From NCBI GenBank assembly GCA_028583405.1, contig CM053259.1:17831594-17895593 (forward strand): DNA of 64,000 nt, given 5' to 3'. The stretch comes from Pogonophryne albipinna (Eukaryota; Chordata; Actinopteri; Perciformes; Artedidraconidae). Numbering within the stretch: the first letter of the stretch is position 1; the number at the start of each line of letters is the position of its first letter. Position numbers and translations under genes: made by a program. The notes under the pieces are model-generated. The model saw nothing but the letters and a program-made list of their open reading frames with translations, did no database searches and was not told where the DNA came from. Positions 23,101-41,500 of this stretch are shown here, one piece after another.

Positions 23101-26100
23101 AGGCTTTATTGGCTTTATTAACAAATGACTGCTGCCAAATCAAAAAAACTACTATGAAAGACACTGAATGTAATAACAAGAAAAAGGCATGATAATAATT
23201 ATAATTATAATTATTAATAGAATAAAATCTAATATAAATGTCCTTATCTATTTTTATTATATTAACTAATATTGTTATCCCTTGAATTTTCATTTTCACT
23301 TCCAATTCACTTAAATGTTCTTCATTGACTTTTAATACAAAAAGTGAGCATTGGTAAAATGTCAATGTGACTTTGTTTTAACAAGAGCATCAAAAACAAT
23401 GCGATGAAAAGTTTCAACCTTTTATAAATAACATGAAGATGTCTTGGGAGGGAAAATGCAAGATGTCTACCTTCTATAAATTACCATAAATGTATTGATA
23501 GTAAAACAATAAGATGTAAATGGTTAATAAAAGACAGCCATTAATCTATAAATAAAAACTTCTTTTTTTAAATGTTGCTAAAGTGCAATTACGAGCATCT
23601 CATCAGTCAGTTTTCTAAGATGTAATGTGAAAGTCAGAGGGGCTTTATATTTAGTTAAATTTAGCACAACTTGCATAACAATGAACCACGTGTTGATCAT
23701 GTTTTGACCAGAGCAGAGCTTAAAATAGTGAGGTTACCTAAGGTGTTTGGTTTTGTAGAATCCAGTTCCTTTAAAGACTTTTGGATTACGTAAATCACTG
23801 CGGGTCACGATTCATCTGTTTTTAATATTGTTATGTTTTTGCAGATATCTGCATAGCCACTGCGATATCCCTGCTCATGATTCTTATATGTGGCATGGCA
23901 ACATATGGTGCTTACAAGGTAAATTACACAAGCAATACAAATGATATTCAAACAGAAATCTGAACTTAAGAAACAACTTGCCTTTTTTCCTGAGTTTATT
24001 CATCTATTCTCCATCTCTCCCACATAGCAACATGCTGCTTGGATCATTCCGTTCTTCTGCTACCAAATCTTCGACTTTGCCCTGAACACACTGGTAGCCA
24101 TTAGTGTTGTTGTTTATCCCAACACGGTGCAGGACTACCTCCAGCAACTGGTGAGAACTACTTACCTACTATCAAAACTCCTAATTTTAATGATGTATTT
24201 TAAAACTGCAGGGTGGTTTTCGTTCGTGAAATATTGTATATACTGTATGTAGAGCTAAGTCACAATGTAACACATTTTATATTAAGGAATGGTTCACTGC
24301 TTTGATATTTAGTGATAACTGCCTGATTTGTAGCACTGCTAAAGGGGACGTTTAGTGAAAACTAAGGAATAATACAGGTCTTAGCTCTGTTGATTAGGAG
24401 TGTATTTCTTGTAGGAATGAAAGTTTTGTCAGATGCTGATTTGTTAAAGGAAACTTTCAGTCTTTTGTTTCACTCCTGAAATGTTTTTATTTGTATCCCT
24501 CTCTTTCAGCCAGGGACATTCCCTTACAAAGAGGACATCATGTCCACCAACAACATGTGCCTAGTTTTTGCAGTCCTGCTGTTCATTGGCTGCATCCTCT
24601 CCTTCAAGGTGAGCTCATAGATTCAACCCATCGGCCAAGCTTTGATTATTTTAACCACATCATCCATCTGAACATGACTAGAAAGTGTTATACTTTGAAA
24701 ATGAATATATGCAACACATGTCTACACATTACACACACTCACTGAACATGTGTTCCCTGTAGAGCTTTTTATAGATGTGCTTGTCATATTGCAACGTAAA
24801 TTAAGTCCCACACTGTGCGCATATCATGCACTACGAACCATATGGCGTGTGTAATGAATCTGCCAGTGTGAACTTTCCCATTATCAATGTTTTTCATGGG
24901 ATTATCTCACAGTCAGAGAGCAGCGGGCCAGAGACAACAGGAAACCAACTCCGGTCAAGCTCATTCCCCATTAATACATGGATGACTCTCCAGGCGTAGC
25001 GATGCTCTGGGGCTCCGGGATGAGATAGGACAGGAAGTTTCAGTCATCTGTACAATCAAATCAAGTTGTTTTTCCGCTAAGCTCAGATTGGAAATGTTCT
25101 CGGCAGATATCCAAAGCCAGAGCCGGGGTTTTATGATGATAGGAAGCAGCAACTGGAAGATACACTGCTGGGTTTACAGAGAGAAGAGTCTCAGGCAGAG
25201 AGACACACAGTATGGGGTAGTTTAACTGCTTACATTTCAGCATTTGAGAGCAAATATAGATTCATATAATTGGAAATCTACCAGGTAACATTAATAGAAC
25301 CTGTTTTGTATTGATAGGCTGCACTGTACTGTATATATTAGCTACTGTAGTGAGTCAGTTCCCTGGAAAAGGACCAGATCTGAAACCTCAAGGACGCATT
25401 GAGCTGTGAGCACACAGGCAACACCTGCTGAAGGTCCTGCTGAAGCCAACATCCTCCACTTGACTGCACTTGACAGAATAATATCTGCCTGAATGACGGA
25501 TACAGATAGACAGGAAGGTGAGCTGGAGAGGGAAGAAAGGGATGTTGAAGGACAGATGGGCGGATGAATAAAGAAATGTAAATCATATGGGCAGGAAGGT
25601 CGAGCGCAGACTTCATATCAGTGAGTAGTGCCAGCGTAGCACATCATCATTGTGATTGAAAGTGTTGGTGTCACAGCGAGGAGGGCGGCTCAGCAGATGG
25701 AAAGTGATTGGAAAGCAGGCAGCCCGGTTTCCTCGTCGGTCCATTGCGCTTCCTGCTGGCAGAGGCAGCGACTCAGCAGGCTACTCACACACATACACAC
25801 ATTCACAATGAACCTCCTGTTCTTCTGCCAAGTCAGACCAACCTCACCAGAGTGCTACCGTAGCTTTACTGAGGGCAGGAGATGCCTGGTCAGTTGCCTT
25901 GGCTGAAATGAGTTCTTACATTAGTACAACTGTATCCAATTGCCATGTACCCTGAACTGTAATGTCCAAAAGGTAGCTAGAAGAGAGCTGCAGGGAGGAG
26001 AAACTTGTGTAGGCCATTCTAGAAGTTGGTATCCTGCTTCAGTCGACTAAAAGCCAATGGCTTGTTCCTATTAGATTTTTTGATTATTGACTAAATTAAA

Positions 26101-29100
26101 CTCTGTGACCAACAAATAGACGTTATTTTTACAGCAAGGTAATATTCACAAATGAACACTACCGTCTGATTTTAAAAGTGTAAATGCAAGAAGTAAAGAA
26201 GGATAATGTGAGGCTATAAACCAGCCAAAAATGTGGTTGAGTAACTTCAATGTCAACATCGCTGAAAAGATGGTGAACATGTTTGGCTTGATGGCGTTGA
26301 ATATCCACAAGTGGTAAACTGTTTATCAATTTCCTTTTTAAGTGAAGGCTTCAAAATTCCAGAGTGGTGCTTTTATGGGCATATTTCATGTCGTAAATCC
26401 GTATTTCAGGCATCGTACAAAAAACCCATTTAAAAAAAAACATCGACCTTGACATTAAGTTACCATAAATAAAAGAATGCTAACTCATTTTCAGGTTAGG
26501 ACTAATTTCTACAGCACCCTATATACCAATCTTCTATTAAGACTTGATATGACATATCTATGGCATCATCATCCCTAACCTTCATGGATGGATGAGGTGA
26601 TGGCAAGCAGCCTCAGCAATAATGAAAAGTGGGGACGATGTTGTTAAAGGTCACTGTTTTGTCTCTTTTCTCACCCCCCGGGGACAGGCCTACCTGATTG
26701 GCTGTGTGTGGAACTGCTACAGATATGTGAGCGGCCGGGGTACCACGGAGGTCCTGGTGTATGTCACCACCAATGACACCACGGTGAGTCTCGCCTCCTC
26801 ACCGCAAGGACAAACTGAATATTTCCCTTACTCAGATCATCATATAATTGCGCTCACACAGCATTCTTTTTTTTGTGGCTTACAAGCTATCAGTTCTCTT
26901 TATATGGGAAAAATACATTCAGCTTTGAAAAGTAGTGCTCCTCAATAAGTGTATCGTGTACTAGGCTAAAGCTTTGTGAAGTTGTATAACCCTATACTAA
27001 TATTTAGATTGTATTTACTTGTGTACATTATTGCAGCTCAGTGAATTGATACCTCTAAATGTACAAGGTAAGGATTATAGACATCACTGGTAATGTGATA
27101 TGTATGTCATAGATTACATAGCTTGACGTGTGCTTAGATTAGCAGAATTTAGAATCTTAGAATTAAATCAACACATTTTTGAAAGCAGTAAATGCTAAAC
27201 TCGGAAAAAAACTAATTAACCTCAGATTTGACACATTTTCTGAATCCATATAATAAAGGAAGACAGGAATCTGTTGACAATTTGTTTTGTAATTTGTATT
27301 GTTTAAATATCAACAATAAAAAGGCTAGAGCATACTGTACATGTATGTAAAACCCATCAACTTCACAATAAAATCAGGACACACATCACAGTGTATTGCC
27401 AATTATCAGTCGATCAGAAAGCGGTGTATCTCAGTTGTCTGGCGGTCAGTGAAATGTCATTGTTGCCGTGGGTAGCAGTAGGTGCTGTAGATCCTCCTGA
27501 GCTGCGATTGGCCGGCTTTGCAGAGCCGCTTCCTCCCTCGTCCATCATCCCACTTGGTCCCTGTCAGTGTTGACTCATGGGGTTTCTGAGAGGCTTTAGC
27601 TTCGTCACGCTTTCCATTCGTCTGTTCGTCTGTCAGTAATCCTCCTGTTGATACATCGCTCATGAATCTGTCTCACCTGCTGTCGTCTCAATATGTAGCG
27701 CCTCATCAATCCGTCCATTTGTCCTTCTCATGGACATGACTCAGGAAGTAATCCATATCACACTGTGTATCATGTGTCCATATATTCAATATACGTTTGA
27801 AATGAGACACTCGGTGTAGAAAATACTTTATTGGGAAATTATTTGAGAATGTAATTAGATAGAGTAAGCAAGAAATTACATCTAGTGTATTATTATTTAT
27901 TTTGTGTATTATTATAGATGGCATATCTTTCTTATGTATAACAAAGTACATACAAGCAGCGTAAACAATATTTGTGCGTTACTCAATACGGTCTTAATTC
28001 CTTTTTACTGTGTGTTGCTCTCATCCCAGTGCAAATTAATTCCTACAGAAGATTAATCTGATAAAGTAGAAAAAAAGATGTGCCCCGTTAATGTAATGTT
28101 TTTGAGTATAAATATTTTCTAGTGGCTTTACCAAGCAAATATTTATATATATATATATATATATAGGATTGATAGCGATTAATTAATCAGCATCCATGTA
28201 ACTAATTCACCTGAAACTCTGATGACCGCCCTTATTTATCATTAAACTAATGGAGACAGAAAACAAGTGTAATTGTATACTAGAAAATCTAATATTTATT
28301 TTTGTTGATTAGGAAACATTTTAAAAACAGAACAACTGAGGCATCTAGGTCAAAGTGAAGGCTGTTAACAAGAGAAGTATTTCATTTCAATGAATACTTG
28401 TGGCTCGTCGTTTACGCTGGTTAAACAGCTCTCATAAAGTATGAAAAGTGACGACATGGTTTCATCGCTGCGTTCCCTCTCCGCACGGTGGTGAATGAAA
28501 AGAGGTCTCCATCTATTTTTACTATTAGAAAGCCAGCAGTGTGTCTAAATGGCTTTTTACTGCCTTCAAGTACCCAGCTGCTTATCTGACATGCTTTTAT
28601 ATAAACGCCATTAAAATGCACAAGAGTCTTCACCCCCCCCTTCTTTTCTCTCTATATATCTCTGTCCGTCCTCTCTTCTTCTGGACATGTTACATAATTG
28701 TCTGCTTGTCCGCTTCATTTCAAATCCTCTCAGTGATGTGTTCCCCGGGCCTCCCTGGCTGCTTCACAATTCGTCCCCTCTGAGCATATTCTCTCTCTCT
28801 CTCTCTCTCGCCCTCGCTCACTGAATTAGCAGCAGGGCTGGCTTTATAACACCGTTCACAGAGGCAAGGCTCTCTGGCCTTTAAAGCACAGGGATGTGTG
28901 TGTGGATGTTGAAGAAACCTGCAGCAGTTACTAAGGCTGTCTCTGAATATCTTCCTATTTATAATCAAATGTACTATACTAAAGTGGCAATAGGCATGTA
29001 TGGAAAAGAAGGGAGGAATTAAATGGACTAGTAGAGTAGAATAATGACACCATCAGCATTTTGAGCTTTGCTTTTACTAGCAGTTCTGTCTGCGTGGAAA

Positions 29101-30423
29101 AGGCTTGATTAACGGCGCAAAGGAAGTGCGTCAGCCTTTACTCAAACAAAACAGGAAGTGGATAAAGCTTTAATTTCCGGTAACTTTTCACAGCTATTAA
29201 TGAGTCAGTTATTTGCAGTTACTAGACAGTGCAACAAATAGGTAAATGTGGTAAAACTAAATGTAGTGTGTTGGAAAGTATCGCCAAATCTGTGTAAAGC
29301 CCTCGCTCCAAAAATACTTCGATAACGGCACACGCTCGTTGGCATTTTGGTGACGTCATCACACATAAAGCTTAGTGGTTGTGTCGGTTGCAGCAAGGGA
29401 GAGACTCCACATGTGACTGCGATTACTCTTATTTATTTATATATGTTTCTTACTCTTATCCTGTCGGTGTAAATAAGTTGCTAAATGTGTTGCTACTAGT
29501 AGCTCTGAGAAGAAAAATTAATGAGATCTGTTGTGTGGCACCACTTATGCCCCTTTCACACCAACGCGTTTTCAGCTCCGGCTCGGAGCTGGAGCCTGAA
29601 AAGTACCGTTTTTTCCTGTTCACACCGCAGAGGCGCCGCCTCTTAGCTCCGGAATCCGGTTCACTTCCAGCTCCAAAAAATTGTCGGTCTAGAGGCAAGA
29701 GCTTCGGAGCTAAGAGGCGGCGTCGCTTACGTCTCTCTTACGTCGAAGCGGGGGCAGGGGAATGAGCGGATCAACCTCAACCTCCTGAACAACAACAAAA
29801 TGCCTGCGTGTGATGTTTGTAAAGTTCCAAGTAAAGTCGTCCCTTGTAAAGTCGTCCGATGCCTTCCATTTCGTTTCGTAAGAGGATAACCAAAGCGAAC
29901 ACCGCTTCAATACAATCGGCCATTGTTGTTGTTGTCGATGTGAGGGATTTCCGCGCGGTTTGGATTTTATGAAGCAGGCACGTAAACGGTGACGTCATGA
30001 CGCAGCAGCGGCAGCTCTGGGCGGTGTGAACAGAGCGGGAGCAGAAAAGGGAAACCGGAGCTGAACCAGAAAAGCTCCCGCTCGGAGCTAGAAAGGGAAA
30101 AGCGCTGGTGTGAAAGCCGCATTATAAGTCTTGAAACCCCATTTGGAAATGCTGGGGGGGATTGAACAGTTGTCTTTTGCCCCTCATAATTGTGACGCCC
30201 ATTTGTTTCTTTGATTTTCAGTGTGTCCATTTTTGTGTTCAAAAGTTTCCACAAGAATGGCTGATTGGCTCATTCATCGTAATGGATCAAGATGCATTCT
30301 GGTATGCTTTCGAATGAGACAGTTTCTTTTTTTTGTGTTGCATTTCAGGTTCTGCTGCCCCCGTACGAGGAGGCTATTGCTATACCGCCGAAGGATCCCC
30401 CTCCCCAGTATATGGAGGCATGA
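20112..30423 (+). CDS. laptm4b: Lysosomal-associated protein transmembrane 4B, 225 aa, 7 exons
   Basis: Exons: 20112-20204, 21483-21600, 23845-23918, 24028-24150, 24510-24608, 26688-26783 and 30349-30423, all GT-AG with phases closing; 225 aa (human short form 226). LAPTM4B is a four-pass late-endosome/lysosome membrane protein that binds ceramide and phosphoinositides, promotes amino-acid driven mTORC1 signalling and delays EGFR degradation. Hydrophobic segments lie at about residues 23-45, 72-95, 99-125 and 149-180. The start [19 protein letters not shown] is family-typical. Two C-terminal ubiquitin-ligase (Nedd4) docking motifs are present: LPPY at residues 204-207 and PPQY at 219-222; these guide lysosomal sorting. 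The longer N-terminal extension known from human transcripts is not evident. A CLEAR-type site lies about 200 bases upstream. Laptm4a was considered, but the position next to mtdh and the tail favour 4b. Confidence 0.93.
24609..26687 (+). other. laptm4b intron 5
   Basis: About 2.1 kb of non-coding DNA between coding exons 5 and 6. No RNA gene or complete repeat element was recognised; short frames in it are chance. Confidence 0.5.
26784..29544 (+). other. laptm4b intron 6 (main part)
   Basis: AT-rich intron DNA. It holds a short (AT)n run at about 28144-28165 and a (CT)n run at about 28790-28810. Nothing else recognised before the Harbinger-like element that begins at 29548. Confidence 0.5.
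29548..30121. mobile_element. PIF/Harbinger-like non-autonomous element in laptm4b intron 6
   Basis: The 574-base element starts TGCCCCTTTCACACCA and ends with the near inverse TGGTGTGAAAGCCGCA. It is flanked by TTA on both sides (29545-29547 and 30122-30124), the three-base target duplication of PIF/Harbinger transposons. The interior is GC-rich with repeated GAGCT/AGCTC motifs and no transposase. It ends 227 bases before the last coding exon. Apparent 60-130 aa frames over it are not genes. Confidence 0.75.
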
Positions 30424-33010
<2,587 letters not shown>

Positions 33011-33097
33011 TCTGCTTCTGTGTTTATTCATGGAGTCAATGTTTGTCTTAGAACTTGAGTTTTGATTTTCATCGTGAAAAAATCCAACAAAAAAAAA

Positions 33098-33255
33098 AGC
33101 TCCAACAAGCTGTTTAGGACAGAGTGAATACACATACTATACAGATACTGTATGAGAAAACAATGTGAGTTTGGAAAATTGCACAATATAAATCTATTTT
33201 AGTATACCTCAACAATGGAATTATGATCAGTAGAAATGGCCATGACATGGGACCT
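33098..33255. mobile_element. Truncated family-A element fragment
   Basis: About 158 bases matching the terminal part of the element at 13129-14118: a GAATACACATACTATA motif, ATTATGATCAGTAGAAATGG, then the end CATGACATGGGACCT followed by TTAA at 33256-33259. Only one inverted-repeat end is present; the other side is cut off beside an A-rich tract. Confidence 0.75.
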
Positions 33256-33259
33256 TTAA

Positions 33260-34954
33260 TGTCAGTGAATCACATCTATTAACAATGCATACGTGCTTCT
33301 GGCTGCCTTCACAAACTGCATCCCTCATTGGATACAAACAATTTGGCAGATCAGCGAGGATTTACCCCGATGTCTCAAAATCAGCTAGACAGACACGCTC
33401 ACCTACTTTCCGACTGGATGGATGACGGACGACTTATGTCTGTATCTGGGAAGATGACCGAGCCCAAACGCTGTGAAACTTGATTTGACATCCATGGGAT
33501 TATGTTACAGTATATCATCTTTCCAGTTCATGATTCTTTCCTTTTGATGCTTCAGAAAATATAAAAATATTGTGGTAATTAGGCAAGGTCCAAAATGGTA
33601 TGAACTAAGTGCATTTCTGAATGTTTACCTTGATCACTGTAAAGAGTATGTTGCACTGATTCCAGCATCCATTTACTCTTTTTCTGCAGTTTTTTTTTTT
33701 ACCTAATCCCATCCTAATAAGCACGACTTTCTCAGTTTTCTCAGTTAAAAAAAAACGAAATATTCAAACTGTTAAGACTAAGCAGTAATATAAAAACTGA
33801 TAGAAATGTAAAATATATTTAAATATTTTTTGGAGATGGATTGCCTTCTTCTCGGGGCCCCAAAAGGTCTGTGGCGGCCTCAGTCTGATGTCCATCAGCA
33901 TTACAGATGAGGTTTAATCCACCTGTGCTACTAAACTGTTTATCAGCCAGGCACTGACCCCTACCAGCTGCAGCAGAGCATTGAAGCTGCAGTTTGACCT
34001 CTGGGAAAACACTACAGCCTCAGTGAGAATAGCATTTTCTTTTATCCCCCTCTAAAGTTATATGCAACAGAGTTCAGGTGAGTTTCAATACACTGCCGAT
34101 CGTCCATTGATGTTTGTTACAGATACGCTGCAGTGGTTATGAATTGGGGATAACTGAAGGAGCTTCATACCCAAGACGAAATGGGTGTTTACTTTCTGTT
34201 AATTGATTAATCAGGTCTTACTCTAGGCATCAACATCTGAGTGTTCTTGCAAAAACAGTTTAAATCAACATGACTATTTTAAAATAGATGGTGAATTGAT
34301 GTCAACATACTGTATGGCTGCTTCAAAGTGCATCTTACACTCCTTTCCCAAGCTGAACTGCATGATCACTAAATCATCATTTATAGACGTAATGGGTTAA
34401 ATTAAATTAACCCTTTCCTGTGGCTGAACATGAGTGAATCATCTTGTTCTTGGCTAGCATTGAGGTATATTCTCAGTCAGGATATCTACAGTGTGTGACG
34501 AAGCCATCCGTCATTCAAGCCTTTAATACCCCTGAAAAGACAGCGTCCTCTCCATTACACTCAGCGGGCTGCAGCCAATACCGCAGACTGTCACCCCCAA
34601 GGTTTAGGTCAGTGAGAAAAAATGTTCTCAAGGATCAGCAGTCATGTACTTTTAACAACATTGATGAGTTGGGTGGATCATCATTTACACAGATAATCCT
34701 GTGGTCACAGGTGATTATTCAACCGATTAAAATCTAGTTTTGAAAGACTTTTGACATGTTTAGCTGTTAGGGATGGTACAGCTATGCAGAGAGGATTTCC
34801 TTCACAGACCTAAACATTCTTAATGGGAGTTTACTCATCTGAGAAAGTCAAAGAGGACACTGATGCTCTCTGGTGGACACGTGTAGGACTGGCACAGTTC
34901 TCACTTGTTTTTAATAATAAAGACACGGCAGCAGCAGATACTGTTAACACCGAC
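33260..34954. other. Spacer between laptm4b and rpl30
   Basis: No gene seen. In human, MATN2 lies between these two genes; no cysteine-rich EGF or von Willebrand A-type exon was recognisable here on either strand, so it is absent or elsewhere. Confidence 0.4.
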
Positions 34955-34960
34955 TTTATT
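34955..34960 (-). promoter_or_regulatory. rpl30 polyadenylation signal
   Basis: AATAAA on the - strand about 27 bases beyond the rpl30 stop codon. Ribosomal-protein genes typically have such very short 3' UTRs. Confidence 0.8.
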
Positions 34961-34986
34961 TATCACAACGGGGCGGGGGAACAGCT

Positions 34987-37372
<2,386 letters not shown>

Positions 37373-37499
37373 TTTTGCGGTTTAGTCCTGACCGGCCAAC
37401 CTGCGGACGAGAGGAGAAGACTGTCGTTAATGTGCGGCGACAACAAAAGTGTTAAAATGTGTAAATCCTAGTGATTTTTATAAAGAAAACTCGGAGCTC

Positions 37500-37546
37500 G
37501 TCTTACTGTGAGTTAACTCCAATATGGCCTCGGAGAGAAAGGAAGT
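37500..37546 (-). promoter_or_regulatory. rpl30 transcription start region with 5' TOP tract and first exon
   Basis: On the - strand CTTCCTTTCTCTCC (about 37530-37546) is a terminal-oligopyrimidine motif of the kind that begins all vertebrate ribosomal-protein mRNAs and confers mTOR-dependent translation. It is followed by CGAGGCCATATTGG and a donor (ACTCACA|GTAAGA), making a short non-coding exon. The next exon begins after TCCGCAG and runs into the ATG. Confidence 0.65.
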
Positions 37547-38529
37547 CCCAGCGTGCACTGCGCGGATATCTGTCGGTGGGTCTGCGCAGTCGACTACTGC
37601 GCATCATGCTGATTAGATGAGCACAAAATGTATGAAAATATTTGTATGTACATTGTCTAAAATCAAGCAAACATGATATTGACCAAAGCTTTTCCCTTCC
37701 ATTAAAATATCTTTATAAAAAGTCAAAAATATTAGTCATCTATAGTATAGTATACAATAAGAATAATCATAGTCGGCTGTACTTTGGTGTGCCAATTACA
37801 AGTTATAATATAGTATCTTATTGATTTCCAAATGCTAATCTATATAACTTTTTGAATTGTTACATCTATTATGTTTGATCAAAAATCAAGCTTGCACAGC
37901 ATTATTCGTTTTTAGATTCTCATTTAGCTTTCACTTCATATTATTTTGCTAATGATGATGATTTAATGTTTTGATTGCAGGACTTTTAATTCTAATGAAG
38001 GATGATTATATTTTTCGTCTTGCTACATTAAGGATGTAATTTCCTTCCAGTGGATTAATTTAGGGTTAACATTTTTGATTAATCGCAAGTGACCGTGGGC
38101 AAGATGTGAGTTTGGCGAGGTTACATTATTTTAACTTCCCCTCCCCAAGAGGTGGCCGCTGCACTCTGACTGAATAATGTATTTTCGCACCTGCGCCATG
38201 CAGCCTCCAGGAAACAGCCTAAGTAACAGAACACAACAGAAGCCCACATTTCACCGATGTGACTAACTGTTTAGTGACCTGTAGCTACAACACAAACAGC
38301 TCAACGCGTTTCTGGAGGAGGAAACACGATGCGTAATTACGCACAGGACTAAAGGAATTTGACTCCCAGCCTGTCTCATTTGTTCTCGTCGCGGGGACTC
38401 GCTGTCCACAGCTTTGAATTCTCTCCATTTAAAGAGCCGATATCTAGCCTATGCACCACGTCATCAGCGCCTCTCCTCATCCCACAACTCTGAAGTTTAC
38501 CATCTAGTCCTCTATGAGCACAGGGCAGG

Positions 38530-41500
38530 ATGGGATGCTCCACCAGTTCCCAAACTTCAGCGATAGATCCGACTCGACCTAGTCCTAAACCCGAGGAGAG
38601 CAACGGAATCAGCACAACAGGTGATGCTCATACATTTATATATGTTCTGTGAAATATGGTGCAAAAATACATACGAAATATGTGGAAGTATAAACAGTAT
38701 GCAGCCGAGTAGCATTTATTGCAAGCATAATTTTTTTAACAGAATGTTTAATCTATTAAAGAAAATAATGCTATAGTGAAAAGTTAAATGGAAGCAATGA
38801 TTTCCTACTCAACCTTTTCCATTCCTTTTATTCTGTAGTTTCATGTTTTGCATGTCAAATATCAATAATGTGTTTTTTGCACAGTGTGAAACCATCTCTT
38901 AACTTTATAACAGAGGCACTGACCAAACACGATACTCAGCTTTACTTTGGAGATATTATTGAATGTGACATATCTGTAAATACCAATTTGCCTTAACTAC
39001 ACCCCAAAGATATTACTGTAATTAGGTAATCGAGGTTGATCTTTATTATTACATTACAGTAAAAATAGCCTTGTAACATGTTGTTGGTCATCGTGGAAGT
39101 TCACTGCCTTCTCCAAATATAGTTACACCATATACTTGTCTTGTGGTGAACGCTGCTCTGATAAAAAGGATCCTATCTACATGCAAATGATCCTCAATGT
39201 ATTTCTCACTGTACAGTATCTGATGTCTGTAGTTTGAGTGAACCAGAGCTCCACAGTGACAGGATGGGAAAGTGTATTGTCATTATTTAACAGCGGTTTC
39301 TGGCTCAGTCTTCCCTGGGAGAGACAGTGGCATGAAAGCAGATTTGGTGACAGTCTACAGTTTCCAAAGGAAATGGAGAAGCCTCTTTGGGAGCTCCTTT
39401 GTTGTAGTATAGGCTATACACTAGATGGCCCGGCTGCAGTACAAACTAACACAGGCTTTAATGTAAAACATCAACAATGCATCCTGTGCTTAAATGTAGC
39501 AGTGCTAAGGAAACGTAAGAACGTATGTGTAGGTTTAGTTGACTTAAATGCTGTCAAATGTTTATATTTACCAAATCTGTGATTGAATATATCTGTGTTT
39601 GCAGTAATGCCAGTTTAAGCACTGTGTGACAGAGAACTCTAAAGAAGAAGGTGGAAAACTGGTCAAATATTCACTTAGTGGGACCCCCTCTGAGCAAGTG
39701 TCTCTTGCTCTAAATCTCTCTTTGCAGTTCTTAAAGCGATATCACAGGCCTGTATGGAGACACATGCATGCAAGCTCACATAAGTAAGGATACTTTAAAT
39801 GTGTAAAGGAGATGGGAAACTGACTCTGCACAAGTATGTTCAAAGCTCATGTCCTGCAGCTGGAACTGACCTCTGACTTTCCTTTGGGTGAAAAGTAAAA
39901 AGAGAGTTCCCCCCTATGATTCTAAAAGTGTGTAGTTGTCGTTGTAAACTAGGAGAGTAGTTTTTGTCTTTACTCTCAGGTTTCCGGGTTTATTAGCTGA
40001 ATGACATTGAAAAGCAAGGTGTTCCTGCTATTATCATCTTGGAGGTCAGATGCAAATTTGGAACCGGATCTTTTCTTCTTTTTGCATGGCTGCTTTTCCT
40101 TCGCCTTTTCTTACTTGTCACCCCAAAGAAAGAAAGATGACATCCCTTACCCCGAGATTCAAATGGTTTAAAAATAATCCTTTAAAGAACACCATTATCT
40201 CTTTAAACTCAAATATATTGTGACAATTATGATGCACCAAAGAAAGGCACAGACATCGTATTTATACAAACATGAACGTTTGATGATCAAGACTTCTTTT
40301 ATCCATGCAAATACACTTGCAATGCAAATCCCTCTGAAAAAACGAGTACATGGTAGTCATGCACAGTTTCAAACACACAGCAACCTGTCCAGAGAGCTAT
40401 GAGCTCTGCAGCATGTGTTAATGTTTCTTAGAAACACTCCACATAATCATTAACAATTGTGGTTCCAGTAATGTGTCAGTGGGGATTTCTTTATGCTATT
40501 TTTTACTTCCTTCCCAATTACCTTTGGCAGCAACCATAGGTTTTATATTTTCCAAAGAGGAACAGTTGATCAAGTATTGTAGAACAGTGCATACTTTTTT
40601 TTTCTTATTGTGCAAGATGAAATTGTCATTCATTGGTATTTTATTTTTGGATTTAGGAGTCCGCATGCAAACAACTCTTAGTTTATTACTTACTTCATTT
40701 TCAAAGTATGATACATGGTGGTGTACATTATAAGATACAAAATATCTTTATTTCCTTCAAACTTGTGAAATGCAGTTGCATTATTAGCCACATTCTCACT
40801 GGCTGCTCCTACATTCTGCAAATGAAGTCGGCACAATTTTAACAAAATGTGTTGCATGGCTATCATTATTATAATAGTTGCGTGTTAACATGTTGCGTAT
40901 TGCATATGGCTCTAGGTTATGTCAGCTCTGTGACCATAATAGGCAACACAAACATAAAGTAAACAGAGCACAGTATTGATGCCCCAATAAAATAATATTC
41001 AAATGTGTACACATTCTTTTACTCAAAGCAGAAAGAACAATATCATCAGAAGCACATGGTTACCCAAACCCCAGTGAATATAAACACTACTTTGACTCGT
41101 GACCCTGCATTTGATATTTGATGTATTGGTTTTACATAATATCTGGAATTTTACATGTGATCCTGACAGGAACGGGCAATGAGAATGGTAAAGTAGCTGA
41201 GGACAGCGAAACTATTCCCGACCAGACACCTGCTGGCGGAGGCGATGATACACCTGCAGACAATCCTGCTGCAGCTGCAACATCTGCAGACACTCAGGAC
41301 TCGGAGCTTCAGCCTGCTGCAGAGGCAGCAGCACCTGCAGGAGAACCAGCAGCAGCTCCAGCAGAAGAGTCGTCAGCAGTTCCAGCAGAAGAACCGGCAG
41401 CAGCTCAAGAACCGGCAGCAACACCAGCAGAAGAACCAGCAGCAGCTCCAGCAGAAGCACCAGATGCAGCACCTGCAGAAGAACCAGCAGCAGCAGCAAC

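Noticed and set aside
29379..30254. Several 65-130 aa frames on both strands
   Set aside because: They cover the GC-rich Harbinger-like element in laptm4b intron 6; no domain and no conserved pattern.
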